Assembly: GCF_002940685.1 (NCBI RefSeq)
Contig: NZ_PNFP01000004.1
Span: 310,001 to 374,000, forward strand
Direction of reading: 5' to 3'
Origin: Ensifer adhaerens
GTDB lineage: Bacteria; Pseudomonadota; Alphaproteobacteria; Rhizobiales; Rhizobiaceae
DNA: 64,000 bases
Positions within the stretch are counted from its first letter, which is position 1. Every line of letters begins with the position of its first letter. This document shows, in pieces, positions 10,271 to 18,708 of this stretch. The translations under genes were made by a program, and so were the position numbers. Below the pieces are notes generated by a model. That model searched no databases. It saw only the letters and a list, made by a program, of their open reading frames with translations, and was not told the DNA's origin.

Positions 10271-10295
10271 CCACGGCGCCGGCTTGGCGCCGTGG
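10271..10295. terminator. GC-rich hairpin after fumC
   Basis: Perfect 10-bp arms (CCACGGCGCC and its complement) with a 5-base loop, 14 bp after the fumC stop. There is no T-run after it, so termination may be weak or Rho-aided. Confidence 0.45.
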
Positions 10296-10448
10296 CTTCA
10301 AGTCGCAAACGCGCGCAATCGAGCGGCTGAACGGCCGCGATCGAACGACTGGCGGCGTCGCGGCGGCGGCAAATATTAAGACTTCGCAAATCATTTGCCC
10401 CTAAAAATAACGACCAGTAAGCAGCGATTCATACTAGGGGGTTTGCAG

Positions 10449-11519
10449 ATGCAAACGGCAAACTCGGGCAAGGCTCAGACGCCCGATATCGCAGCGCAGG
10501 TAACCCATGCGATGCGCATGATGGGTGTGGCACCCATCCCCCGCAACTACGAGCTCTATTACGAAGCCTATCTCGGCTCCAATCCGCAATTGTCGAAGGA
10601 ACTGGCAGCGCTCGGCAGCCGCGCCACCCAGGAAGAGCTGGACGCGATCGGCGCCCAGTACTTCAGTCACATTCACCGCTCGCACGGCATCGAGCGTGCC
10701 CATACCACGCTTGCGGCGAAACTTGCCGAACTCGTGACCCTGCTGCGCGACGAGCAATACGCGCTCGAGACCTACAACAAGGTTCTCGACGAAGCCTATG
10801 TCAACATCGTCAGCAAGAGCGCGTCGAGTGCCGATATTCTGCGCCACGCGATCGGCATCCTGACCGAGGCGACGGCCGAGACCATGAGCCAGGGCAAGGA
10901 GCGCGTCGAGACCGTCGTGCAGAAATCCTTCGAGATGGAAGTCATCCGGCAGGAGCTCGACGAGTACAAGCGCATCGCCAACACCGATTCGCTGACCCGG
11001 CTCGCCAACCGCCGCGCCTTCGACGACAATCTGGCCGCCGTCTACAACAATGAGCACCTGAAGAATTTTACCGGGCTGCTCGTCGCCGACATCGATCATT
11101 TCAAGAAGGTCAACGATACCTTCGGCCATCCGGTCGGCGACAAGATCCTCGCAACCGTCGGCGGCGTGCTTCGCGCCAATCTGCGCCGCGAGGCCTTCGT
11201 CGCCCGCACCGGCGGCGAGGAATTCGCCATCATTCTCAGCGACAGCAGCCAGGAAGAGTGCCTGCAGATCGCCGACCGCATCCGCACCGTGCTTGCCGCA
11301 ACGCCGTTCCGCAATTCGAAGACGGGCGTCAATTACGGCCCGATCACGCTTTCCGTCGGCGTCTGCATGGCGACCGCAGCGGAGGATCCGGTCGACCTCT
11401 ACAACAAGGCAGATATCGCGCTCTATTCGGCCAAGAATGCCGGCCGCAACAAGACGACGCTGTTCGAAGACGGTATGCGCAAGGAATCGGGCCGCAACTG
11501 GCTGATCTACCGGCGCTGA
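10449..11519 (+). CDS. GGDEF diguanylate cyclase
   Basis: A soluble 356-residue protein expected to make cyclic di-GMP. About 190 N-terminal residues form a helical region without transmembrane segments (it includes APIPRNYELYYEAYL). The C-terminal GGDEF domain has the active motif RTGGEEF (GGEEF at about 255-259) and the DIDHFKKVNDTFGHPVGD metal and guanine-site region. The inhibitory RxxD site five residues before the GG is RREA, so the Asp is lost. ATG 10449 follows AGGGG; a TTG at 10395 is a less likely alternative. Single gene with a strong terminator. Confidence 0.9.
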   Translation: MQTANSGKAQTPDIAAQVTHAMRMMGVAPIPRNYELYYEAYLGSNPQLSKELAALGSRATQEELDAIGAQYFSHIHRSHGIERAHTTLAAKLAELVTLLRDEQYALETYNKVLDEAYVNIVSKSASSADILRHAIGILTEATAETMSQGKERVETVVQKSFEMEVIRQELDEYKRIANTDSLTRLANRRAFDDNLAAVYNNEHLKNFTGLLVADIDHFKKVNDTFGHPVGDKILATVGGVLRANLRREAFVARTGGEEFAIILSDSSQEECLQIADRIRTVLAATPFRNSKTGVNYGPITLSVGVCMATAAEDPVDLYNKADIALYSAKNAGRNKTTLFEDGMRKESGRNWLIYRR

Positions 11520-11543
11520 CGCACGGGCGCTCCCGTTCAGATC

Positions 11544-11573
11544 GACAAAGGCGCCCTCTTGGGCGCCTTTGTC
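11544..11573 (+). terminator. Terminator after the GGDEF gene
   Basis: Perfect hairpin, arms of 13 bp (GACAAAGGCGCCC and complement) with loop TCTT, located 24 bp after the stop. Its symmetry means it may also serve the convergent PPOX gene. Confidence 0.85.
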
Positions 11574-11618
11574 GTTCCTGTTCACGGCCGTGGAACGGGT
11601 AAGCTTCCCCGCGGCAGC

Positions 11619-12227
11619 CTACCACATGGTCTTGGCGGCGCGCTCCGGCCATTCGCGGTCATAGGTGTCGCGATCGAAATCCGCCTTGGCGGCCTTGAGC
11701 AGCGTGCCCGGCGTCGGCAGCGATGCCGGATCGAGGAAGCGTTCGGGGTTCCAGAGCTGCGCGCGCATGACGGCGCGGGCGCACTGGAAATAGACTTCGC
11801 CGATGGTGACGACGATGACACTGCGCGGATGTTTGCCGTCGACTTCGAAGCTCTCCGTCAAGCCAGGATCGATGCTGAGGACGGCCGTGCCATTGATGCG
11901 CATCGTCGTGTTCGAGCCGGGGATCAGGAACATCAGCGCCACACGCGGATCGCGCACGATGTTGGCAAGCGAATCGACCCGGTTGTTGCCGCGCCAGTCG
12001 GGCAGAAGAATCGTCCTGTCGTCGGCGATCCGAACCACGCAGTCGTCATCGCCACGGGGCGAGCAATCAAGCCCCTCGGGCCCGACGGTCGCGAGCGCAC
12101 AGAAGGGCGAAGCCTCGATCATCTGACGATATTCCGCCGTCAGCGCCTTGGTGACCTTGGCCACCGACGCTTCGCTGACACCGCCATAGAGCGCGCTGAG
12201 TTCCTCGACCGAGGTGATGACCGACAT
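11619..12227 (-). CDS. PPOX-fold FMN-binding protein (pyridoxamine phosphate oxidase family)
   Basis: A 202-residue protein of the split-barrel flavin-binding fold. The segments PFCALATVGPEGLDCSPRGD, DWRGNNRVDSLANIVRDPRVALMF and RINGTAVLS match the subfamily annotated as pyridoxamine 5'-phosphate oxidase-like (MSMEG_1061 type) proteins, whose substrates are mostly unknown. It is not pdxH itself. Start ATG 12227 is supported by GGAGG five bases upstream; an earlier ATG at 12248 lacks this. Convergent with the GGDEF gene. Confidence 0.85.
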   Translation of the reverse strand: MSVITSVEELSALYGGVSEASVAKVTKALTAEYRQMIEASPFCALATVGPEGLDCSPRGDDDCVVRIADDRTILLPDWRGNNRVDSLANIVRDPRVALMFLIPGSNTTMRINGTAVLSIDPGLTESFEVDGKHPRSVIVVTIGEVYFQCARAVMRAQLWNPERFLDPASLPTPGTLLKAAKADFDRDTYDREWPERAAKTMW

Positions 12228-12353
12228 GCCGTCCTCCAATGCTGCCAAAATCCCGGGAAAGAATGAGGGGCGCGACGTTGCGCAGAGAATCCCGGGCTTG
12301 CGACCCTTCGGCCGATAGCATGACAGTCTGATGACGAGGTCAACGAAAAATGG

Positions 12354-13262
12354 TCAGGCGGCGGCTTTTTGATCTTCCGCGTGTATGAAGGCATTGACCC
12401 GCTCGATCACCGGAGCAGCCGAAACGATGCGCCGATGGCCAAGGCCGTTGGCCCAGTGCATCTCGACATTCGGCCCGGCCGCCGCATAGCGCCGTGCATG
12501 GTCGGCCGAGACTTCCTTGTCGTCTTCGGCATGGATGACGAGCGTCTGCGTGCGCAGGTTACCCACGACCCTCGCCGCATCGAAATCCTCCAGACGACGC
12601 CCGGCGAGGCGCTCCACGACGCCCTCGAAGGCAGCCTGCGTCCTTGGCGCGAGGCGAAGAACTTTCCCGAAGCCCTTGAAAAGCCAGGTCATCTCGCTGG
12701 GCGCGCCGATCAGCACCATCTTTCGTGCCACATGATTGCGCACGTCGCAGACGATGCCGCCGGCCGCACATGCCAGGCTGCCGCCGCCGAAGGAATGGCC
12801 GACGCAGACATCGAAATCGCCGAAATGCCGCCAGGCGGCATCGATCGCCCTCACCGCCGCCGGCATCGTCAGCGTGCGCCCCGGCGAGCCGCCGTGCCCG
12901 GGCCAGTCGAGCGTCACCACCTCGGCGCCCCCCTTGACCAGTCCGTCGATCATCACGGCCAGATAGTCGCTGCGCGATCCCCACCCGTGCACGAGCAGAA
13001 CACGCTTGACGTTGGCAGCCGTGCGCGCCGGAAAGAACTGGCGTGCGAGCACCCAGCCTCCGGCATAGGAAAGGGTCACCGGCTGCCCCTTGGCAATCAC
13101 CGGCGCTGCAGCGGCGAGCGCCGCCTTTTCCTTGGCGTTCCTGGGCTTTCGGCCGGGCGTAAGGGTGAACAGCCTGAAGGCGAGCTTGCCGGCTGCCTCG
13201 GGTGAGAACGCGGCGACGCCTTTTAGCGCCTGACGGATGACCTTGATCGCAAAGGGTGCCAT
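12354..13262 (-). CDS. Alpha/beta hydrolase
   Basis: A 302-residue cytoplasmic alpha/beta hydrolase. The oxyanion region VLLVHGWGSRSD, the nucleophile elbow CVGHSFGGGSL (Ser in GHSFGG), the late acid region VIHAEDDKEVS and the catalytic His in NGLGHRRI form a complete triad. The substrate is unknown. It is transcribed divergently from the adjacent MarR gene across a very short gap containing a palindrome, so control by that MarR protein is likely (inference). Confidence 0.88.
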   Translation of the reverse strand: MAPFAIKVIRQALKGVAAFSPEAAGKLAFRLFTLTPGRKPRNAKEKAALAAAAPVIAKGQPVTLSYAGGWVLARQFFPARTAANVKRVLLVHGWGSRSDYLAVMIDGLVKGGAEVVTLDWPGHGGSPGRTLTMPAAVRAIDAAWRHFGDFDVCVGHSFGGGSLACAAGGIVCDVRNHVARKMVLIGAPSEMTWLFKGFGKVLRLAPRTQAAFEGVVERLAGRRLEDFDAARVVGNLRTQTLVIHAEDDKEVSADHARRYAAAGPNVEMHWANGLGHRRIVSAAPVIERVNAFIHAEDQKAAA

Positions 13263-13278
13263 AGTGGGAATCTCTAAA

Positions 13279-13298
13279 TATGTTCAATGCTGAACATA
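13279..13298. promoter_or_regulatory. Probable MarR operator
   Basis: Inverted repeat with perfect 8-bp arms, TATGTTCA at 13279-13286 and TGAACATA at 13291-13298, 4-base spacer. A related half-site (TGAACA) recurs at 13311-13316. It lies between the divergent hydrolase and MarR genes, where autoregulated MarR operators usually lie. Confidence 0.6.
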
Positions 13299-13309
13299 AT
13301 TGTACAACG

Positions 13310-13792
13310 ATGAACAAAAATCAAGTGACGACAGAACATCATTTTCCCTGGGACCACCCCCGCTTCCGCAGCTGGATCGCAGTTGCCCGTGCCTGCCAGT
13401 TGATGCAGCAGACCGTGACACGCGAGATCGCCCATCTCGATATCAAGCCGCCACACCTCGATATCCTGATCAATCTCTATCGCTTCGATGGCATTTCGCA
13501 GCAGGAGCTGGCGCGCAAGCTTCTGGTCGGCCGCTCCAACATGAGCATGCTGTTGCCGCATCTGGAAAAGCGCGGCCTGATCGTCAGGCGCGGCGACGAG
13601 AAGGACAAGCGGGTTCTCAGGCTATCGCTGACCCCCGAGGGCCGGACGCTGACGGAGGCCGCGATGGAGATCCACACCGCGCTGATCGAAAAATTGCTCG
13701 ACGACGAACCTCTGGATGATTGCCTGGTCGTTACCCGATCCATGGAACGGCTGATCGGCCTGCTCCTGAAGGCGGAAGGCGAACTGGCCTGA
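13310..13792 (+). CDS. MarR family transcriptional regulator
   Basis: A 160-residue winged helix-turn-helix repressor. The DNA-binding core is visible in GISQQELARKLLVGRSNMSMLLPHLEKRGLI with the wing RRGDEKDKRVLRLSLT. ATG 13310 is preferred because the ATG at 13280 would place the palindromic operator inside the coding sequence. Neither start has a clear ribosome binding site, and GTG 13325 is also possible. Divergent from the alpha/beta hydrolase, its likely target. Confidence 0.88.
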   Translation: MNKNQVTTEHHFPWDHPRFRSWIAVARACQLMQQTVTREIAHLDIKPPHLDILINLYRFDGISQQELARKLLVGRSNMSMLLPHLEKRGLIVRRGDEKDKRVLRLSLTPEGRTLTEAAMEIHTALIEKLLDDEPLDDCLVVTRSMERLIGLLLKAEGELA

Positions 13793-13846
13793 GACGGGCG
13801 CGATGCGACCGTTGCGCGTCCGGAAGCGCGCGCGGTACGGTCGTCC

Positions 13847-14221
13847 TCAGCGCGGCTTTTCGGCCTTGTCGCGCGACATGCCCTTGTCGGTCAGTTCCTG
13901 CTCATAGGACGCAAACAGGTCCGCACCTTTTTCGCCGAGTTCCCGCAGGTAGCTCCAGGTGAAGATGCCGGTATCGTGAAAATCGTCAAAACCGATGCGC
14001 ACCGCATAGTTGCCGGTCGGCTGGACCGAAATGATCTGCACATTGCGCTTGCCGGGCACCGTCACCCGTTGGCCGGGTCCATGGCCCTGCACTTCGGCCG
14101 ACGGCGAAAGCACGCGCAACATCTCCGCCGACAGATCGAAGGAAGCACCATCGTTGAACGTGACGACCAGCCGGTGGCGATCCTTCGACACCCGCAGTTC
14201 CGTCGGCCAGATTTCGCTCAT
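13847..14221 (-). CDS. DUF971 family protein
   Basis: A 124-residue protein with a complete DUF971 fold (the N-terminal domain also found in gamma-butyrobetaine hydroxylases): WPTELRVSKDRHRLVVTF, VSIPT-like region IISVQPTGNYAVRIGFDD, then DTGIFTWSYLRELGE. In other bacteria the domain occurs near iron-sulfur or molybdenum cofactor genes, and here it is divergent from moaA. The role is unknown. Confidence 0.88.
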   Translation of the reverse strand: MSEIWPTELRVSKDRHRLVVTFNDGASFDLSAEMLRVLSPSAEVQGHGPGQRVTVPGKRNVQIISVQPTGNYAVRIGFDDFHDTGIFTWSYLRELGEKGADLFASYEQELTDKGMSRDKAEKPR

Positions 14222-14521
14222 GTGATCTGCTCCCGTTCGCGCCCGGCAAACTCGATGCCGCTCTTTCGCCGCTATCCAAATTCCTGACGGCGGATATGCA
14301 CCAGCCTAGGGCATCCTGTTTTCAAGTGGAATCACTTAAAGGAGAAAGATGCACTATAATCAAGGTGCTAGAGTGTCCTTTGTGCGTTCGCATGAACGCA
14401 TGGCGTTCTGGAAATCGGCCCGCGAGAATTACCCGTCTCTTCCGATCAACACTTTGCGACAGTATGCGCCTTGACGCGAGCGGCCTCGACGACGACATTG
14501 AAAGGGCTGGGAGAAAGACGA
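14222..14521. other. Intergenic region upstream of moaA with an inverted repeat
   Basis: No gene is visible. It carries the divergent promoters of the DUF971 gene and moaA. At 14383-14400 an inverted repeat (TGCGTTC, 4-base spacer, GAACGCA) is followed by another GCGTTC at 14403-14408, so GAACGC/GCGTTC pairs overlap. This could be a regulator site. No molybdenum-cofactor riboswitch pattern was recognised. Confidence 0.5.
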
Positions 14522-15571
14522 TTGAACACAGCGACGATAGACAGATTTGGCGCTTTGCCGCTCGAGCAGAAAACCGCTCCGATGATCGACCCGTTCGGCC
14601 GGGCGATTACCTATCTGCGCGTGTCCGTCACCGACCGCTGCGATTTTCGCTGCACCTACTGCATGGCCGAGCACATGACCTTCCTGCCGAAGAAGGATCT
14701 GCTGACGCTCGAAGAACTGCAGCGTCTCTGTTCCGCCTTCATCGAAAAGGGTGTGCGCAAGCTGAGGCTGACCGGCGGCGAGCCGCTGGTGCGCAAGAAC
14801 ATCATGTTCCTGGTGCGCGAACTCGGCAAGGAAATCGAAGCCGGCCGGCTCGACGAGCTGACGCTGACGACCAACGGTTCGCAGCTTGCGAAATATGCCG
14901 CCGAACTCGCCGACTGCGGCGTCAAGCGCATCAACGTTTCGCTCGACACGCTCGATCCGGCGAAATTCCATCAGATCACCCGCTGGGGCGATCTTTCCAA
15001 GGTTATGGAAGGCATCGACGCGGCCCAGGCCGCCGGCCTGAAGATCAAGATCAACGCAGTGGCGCTGAAAGGCTTCAACGACGCCGAGATCCCCGATCTC
15101 ATGCGCTGGGCCCACGGCCGCGGCATGGACCTGACGCTGATCGAAACCATGCCGATGGGCGAGATCGAGGAAGACCGCACCGACCATTACATGCCGCTCT
15201 CGGACATGCGCCGGCAGCTGGAAGAGCAGTTCACCTTCTCCGACATACCCTATCGCACCGGTGGTCCGGCCCGTTATCTCGAAGTGGCGGAAACCGGCGG
15301 CCGCCTCGGCCTGATTACGCCGATGACGCATAATTTCTGCGAGAGCTGCAACCGCGTCCGCCTCACCTGCACCGGCACGCTCTATATGTGCCTCGGCCAG
15401 AACGATGCCGCCGATCTCAGGACGGCGTTGCGCGCCTCCGAGGACGATGCCTATCTCAGCCAGGTGATCGACGAGGCGATCGGTCGCAAGCCGAAGGGCC
15501 ACGACTTCATCATCGACCGCGAGCACAACCGCCCCGCCGTCGCCCGCCACATGAGCGTCACCGGCGGCTGA
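14522..15571 (+). CDS. moaA: GTP 3',8-cyclase
   Basis: Radical SAM enzyme of molybdenum cofactor synthesis converting GTP to 3',8-cyclo-GTP. The N-terminal SAM cluster motif is CDFRCTYC (CxxxCxxC). The C-terminal cluster cysteines are in [19 protein letters not shown]. The GTP/SAM segment [13 protein letters not shown] is intact. The usual C-terminal GG needed for activity is present (VTGG at the end). Length 349 aa. The start is TTG 14522, with GGGAG at 14509-14513 eight bases before; upstream in-frame codons are not conserved-looking. Confidence 0.96.
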   Translation: MNTATIDRFGALPLEQKTAPMIDPFGRAITYLRVSVTDRCDFRCTYCMAEHMTFLPKKDLLTLEELQRLCSAFIEKGVRKLRLTGGEPLVRKNIMFLVRELGKEIEAGRLDELTLTTNGSQLAKYAAELADCGVKRINVSLDTLDPAKFHQITRWGDLSKVMEGIDAAQAAGLKIKINAVALKGFNDAEIPDLMRWAHGRGMDLTLIETMPMGEIEEDRTDHYMPLSDMRRQLEEQFTFSDIPYRTGGPARYLEVAETGGRLGLITPMTHNFCESCNRVRLTCTGTLYMCLGQNDAADLRTALRASEDDAYLSQVIDEAIGRKPKGHDFIIDREHNRPAVARHMSVTGG

Positions 15572-15601
15572 TCGCTCCGCACAAGTTGACCTGAAAAACA
15601 A

Positions 15602-15690
15602 CCGGCAGGCGGCCCCTCAACCGCCTGCCGGCACCTTCTCCACGCAATTGGGAGAAGGGATGTGGGGAACACATGCGTGTCCCCACGTAC
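15602..15690. repeat. Cluster of three inverted repeats between convergent genes
   Basis: First hairpin: CCGGCAGGCGG (15602-15612) with its perfect complement at 15621-15631. Second: CCTTCTCC and GGAGAAGG around a 9-base loop at about 15634-15658. Third: GTGGGGA and TCCCCAC arms around 15662-15686. None ends in a T-run. The layout resembles rhizobial intergenic palindromic mosaic elements, but the family cannot be named without a search. It may act as a bidirectional barrier between moaA and the chemoreceptor gene. Confidence 0.6.
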
Positions 15691-15709
15691 CCCTTGTGAC
15701 TATGGAGCC

Positions 15710-18253
15710 CTAAGCCGCGTAACTCGCACGACCGTTTCCGCGCCCACCGATCCCCTCGGTGCCGGTACGAAACCGCTCGATCTTCTCGTTCAGCGCTTCG
15801 ACCTGTCGGCGCAGCCCGTGGATCTCGGCCGTGTTTTCCTCGACCATGGCAGCATTCTGCTGGGTGATCAGCTCGACCTCGTGCACGGCCGAATTCACTT
15901 CGTTGAGGCCGGTGTACTGATCGGCCGCGGACGCCTCGATGTTGCTGACGAGGTCGTGGATCGTTCCGATGTGGCTGTTGATGACGGTGAGCGCATCGCC
16001 GGTTTCCTGGACGAGGGCGACGCCGCTTCTGACCTGTGCCGAGCTTTCCGAGATCAGCCCCTTGATCTCGCGGGCAGCACCGGCGCAACGCTGGGCGAGC
16101 TCGCGCACTTCCTGCGCGACGACCGCGAAACCACGGCCGGCCTCACCCGCGCGAGCCGCTTCGACGCCGGCGTTGAGCGCCAGCAGGTTCGTCTGGAAGG
16201 CGATCTCGTCGATCACGCCGATGATCGTGCTGATCTTCTCCGAGGAGCGGTTGATCTCGGCCATGGCATCGATCGCCTTGGCGACCACCTGTCCGGAATG
16301 CTGGGCGTAGGAGTTGGTTTCGCCGACCGAGACCGTCGTCTTGCGCGCGCTTTCGGCCGTTGCGCGAACGATGTCGGTCAACTGCCGCAGCGCCCGCGAG
16401 CTTTCTTCGAGCGCTGCCGCCTGCTGCTCGGTCCGGCGCGCGAGATCGTCCGCCGACGAGGCGAGATTGCCCGTACCGCCGGTGATCTCGCCGGTGACGA
16501 CGCGCACGTCGGCAAGCGTCGCCCGCAAGGCCTCCACCGCGTTGTTGTAGGTGCGGGCCATGATCACGTAATCGGCCGGCAGGTCTTCCGACATGCCTTC
16601 CTCAAGGTCGCCGTCGGCAAGTGCTGCGAGCACGTCGGAGAGCGCATTCAGCGCCTGCATCTGCTCGGCCTCGACGCGCGCACGTTCCGCGGCGCGTCGT
16701 GCCTCCTCCTCGGCCGAAAGCGCGCGTGCTGCTTCCGCCTCGCGTCCGAGCCGCACGTTCTCGACCGCATTGTCGCGGAAGACGGCGACCGAGCGCACCA
16801 TGTCGCCGATCTCGTCGCCGCGGTTGCGGCCTTCGATCGCGACGTCGAGATCGCCGCCGGCAAGCCGCGTCATCGTTTCGGTCACGCGCTTCAGCGGTCC
16901 GCGCAGCGTTTCAACCAGCATCAGGCCGCCGATGATGGCGAGCAAGGTGCCGGCGATCATGGCGACGATCGAGACATCGGCCGAGCGCTGGCTGTCGACC
17001 TTGCCGGCTTCCTGGGCGCTGCTGACGAAGCTTTCGAGCGTCGTGCTGGCAGTGGCGACCATCGTTGCCGCTTCGCTCTTTGCCGCCTGCCAGCGGCCGC
17101 CGACGTCGATCAGTGCGGCGGTGCCCTTGTCGATATTGTCGAGCGACGGACCGAGCTTGCCCGGAAGATCACGGAGAGCCGCATTCTTGCCGCCGAGTTC
17201 GCCGAGCTTGCCCGCGGTTTCGCGCACCGCCTGGATATCCGCCATGACCGGCTCGCGGCCGGCGGCATCGAGCTTGCGATGCAACTCGCTGATGTGCAGC
17301 CGCGTGCTGTCGAGCCCCTTGAAGGTGTCGCCCATCAGCGCGATCAGCGTCTTCAGCTGCGAGATCTCGGCATCCATGCCGACGAAACGCTTGGCTGCGG
17401 TATCCGAATTCTTGGCCGCTTCCTTGGCGAAGCCGGCCTCGTATTTCGAGAATTTGCTGAGGATCGGCACGAGCGCATTCTTCTTCGCCTCGTTGTCCTC
17501 GCCGCCGGCAAGGATCGCCTGCACCTTGAGCGCCTGGTCCTTCACTTCGGCGATCGGCGCCTGCACCTTCTCCGAGGCAATCTTTTCCGCCTCTTCGATC
17601 TGCTTCAGGAGATGCGGCAGAAGCTTGCCCGCCTGGTCGACCTTGGCATCCGGATTGACGGCCATCGTCACCGGCAGGCGGAACTTCTTGATCCGTTCGG
17701 CAAGCCCCTGATAGGCGGCCGCATCGAAGAGCAGCGCCTTGGCAAAGGCTTCCTTCTCGCCCGATTCCTTGCGGATGATGTCGATCTGCTTATAGGCGCC
17801 GTTGCCCTGTTCGGTCATGTCGGCGAGCGCCTTGTCGAGCGACGCCGTCACCTGGTCGCGCTCGAGCTTGGTCGCCCAGAGTTTTCCCGTCTGGCCGCGC
17901 ATCGCCTCGCCCAACGCCAGCACCGAGGCTATTTCCGCCTTGTCTTCACCGCGCGTCAGCAGGCCGTCGAGTGTCTTCACACCGCTTTCCTGCTGGTCGA
18001 TCTGGCTCGAGAGCGCCGTGCGCGTTTCCTCGCTCGGCGCATCCGAGAAGGCCTGCAGCGCGCCGCGCAATGCCTGGAAGTCCGAGAGGTTGTTGATGGT
18101 TTCGCGCGTCACGGTCATGTGGCCGTTGAGCGTGCGGGCGGTAAAGAAGCCGATGAGACCAATGCCGGCGATGAGCGCCACGAGCGGGACCACAAAAAGC
18201 AGAACCTTGGTGACGATACGCAGCCGTTGCAGCAAGCGATCGATGAAAGACAT
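15710..18253 (-). CDS. Methyl-accepting chemotaxis protein with large helical periplasmic domain
   Basis: An 847-residue chemoreceptor. A first membrane helix (about 16-40) is followed by an unusually long, mostly helical periplasmic region of nearly 390 residues. The second membrane helix lies near 430 and a HAMP region follows. The kinase-control domain has the hairpin tip [20 protein letters not shown]. It lacks a C-terminal CheR/CheB tether pentapeptide and ends RASYAA. The architecture recalls the large rhizobial receptor McpZ, but identity is not proven. ATG 18253 has AGGGGTG upstream; the frame beyond it is not conserved-looking. Confidence 0.92.
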   Translation of the reverse strand: MSFIDRLLQRLRIVTKVLLFVVPLVALIAGIGLIGFFTARTLNGHMTVTRETINNLSDFQALRGALQAFSDAPSEETRTALSSQIDQQESGVKTLDGLLTRGEDKAEIASVLALGEAMRGQTGKLWATKLERDQVTASLDKALADMTEQGNGAYKQIDIIRKESGEKEAFAKALLFDAAAYQGLAERIKKFRLPVTMAVNPDAKVDQAGKLLPHLLKQIEEAEKIASEKVQAPIAEVKDQALKVQAILAGGEDNEAKKNALVPILSKFSKYEAGFAKEAAKNSDTAAKRFVGMDAEISQLKTLIALMGDTFKGLDSTRLHISELHRKLDAAGREPVMADIQAVRETAGKLGELGGKNAALRDLPGKLGPSLDNIDKGTAALIDVGGRWQAAKSEAATMVATASTTLESFVSSAQEAGKVDSQRSADVSIVAMIAGTLLAIIGGLMLVETLRGPLKRVTETMTRLAGGDLDVAIEGRNRGDEIGDMVRSVAVFRDNAVENVRLGREAEAARALSAEEEARRAAERARVEAEQMQALNALSDVLAALADGDLEEGMSEDLPADYVIMARTYNNAVEALRATLADVRVVTGEITGGTGNLASSADDLARRTEQQAAALEESSRALRQLTDIVRATAESARKTTVSVGETNSYAQHSGQVVAKAIDAMAEINRSSEKISTIIGVIDEIAFQTNLLALNAGVEAARAGEAGRGFAVVAQEVRELAQRCAGAAREIKGLISESSAQVRSGVALVQETGDALTVINSHIGTIHDLVSNIEASAADQYTGLNEVNSAVHEVELITQQNAAMVEENTAEIHGLRRQVEALNEKIERFRTGTEGIGGRGNGRASYAA

Positions 18254-18708
18254 TGCGCACCCCTGATTATTCTTATGGGAAGCAGGCCCGCGCGGCGGCT
18301 TATTTTGGTGGGAACACCGACGGGAAGCAGGCCGCAGGCTCTCCCAAGCCTTGGGCAACGTCCCTGGAATGGCCACCCTGCAAGGTCTGCTGCGGCGCCA
18401 CCCCGCCGATCGCGTCATGCGAATGGATGCGGAATTGTGGCGACGATAGGCAGCGAAACTTAAGATTCCGCGAATAAGCTTATGTTCGTTCGCACCGTTT
18501 TACCGGCTTGCGGGCAGTCTTTCCGGCAAGGGGGCTCGCCCGAAAGCATGCTTTTTACTTGTCGGAGAAGAAAAGTCGCGGCGACATGCGATCCCGTTTG
18601 CACAAGCCGGCAGCCAATGCTTAAACATTGGGCGATCCCATCCCGTGGATTCGCCTCCCATCCGCCGGCAGCGCAAGCCCGCTTGTCCGGCGTCGCAGGA
18701 CAACCCGC
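18254..18708. other. Intergenic region between divergent chemoreceptor and DMT transporter genes
   Basis: About 450 bp with no supported gene. A 12-base direct repeat (GGGAAGCAGGCC) occurs twice near 18277 and 18322. The rest presumably holds the divergent promoters. Confidence 0.45.
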
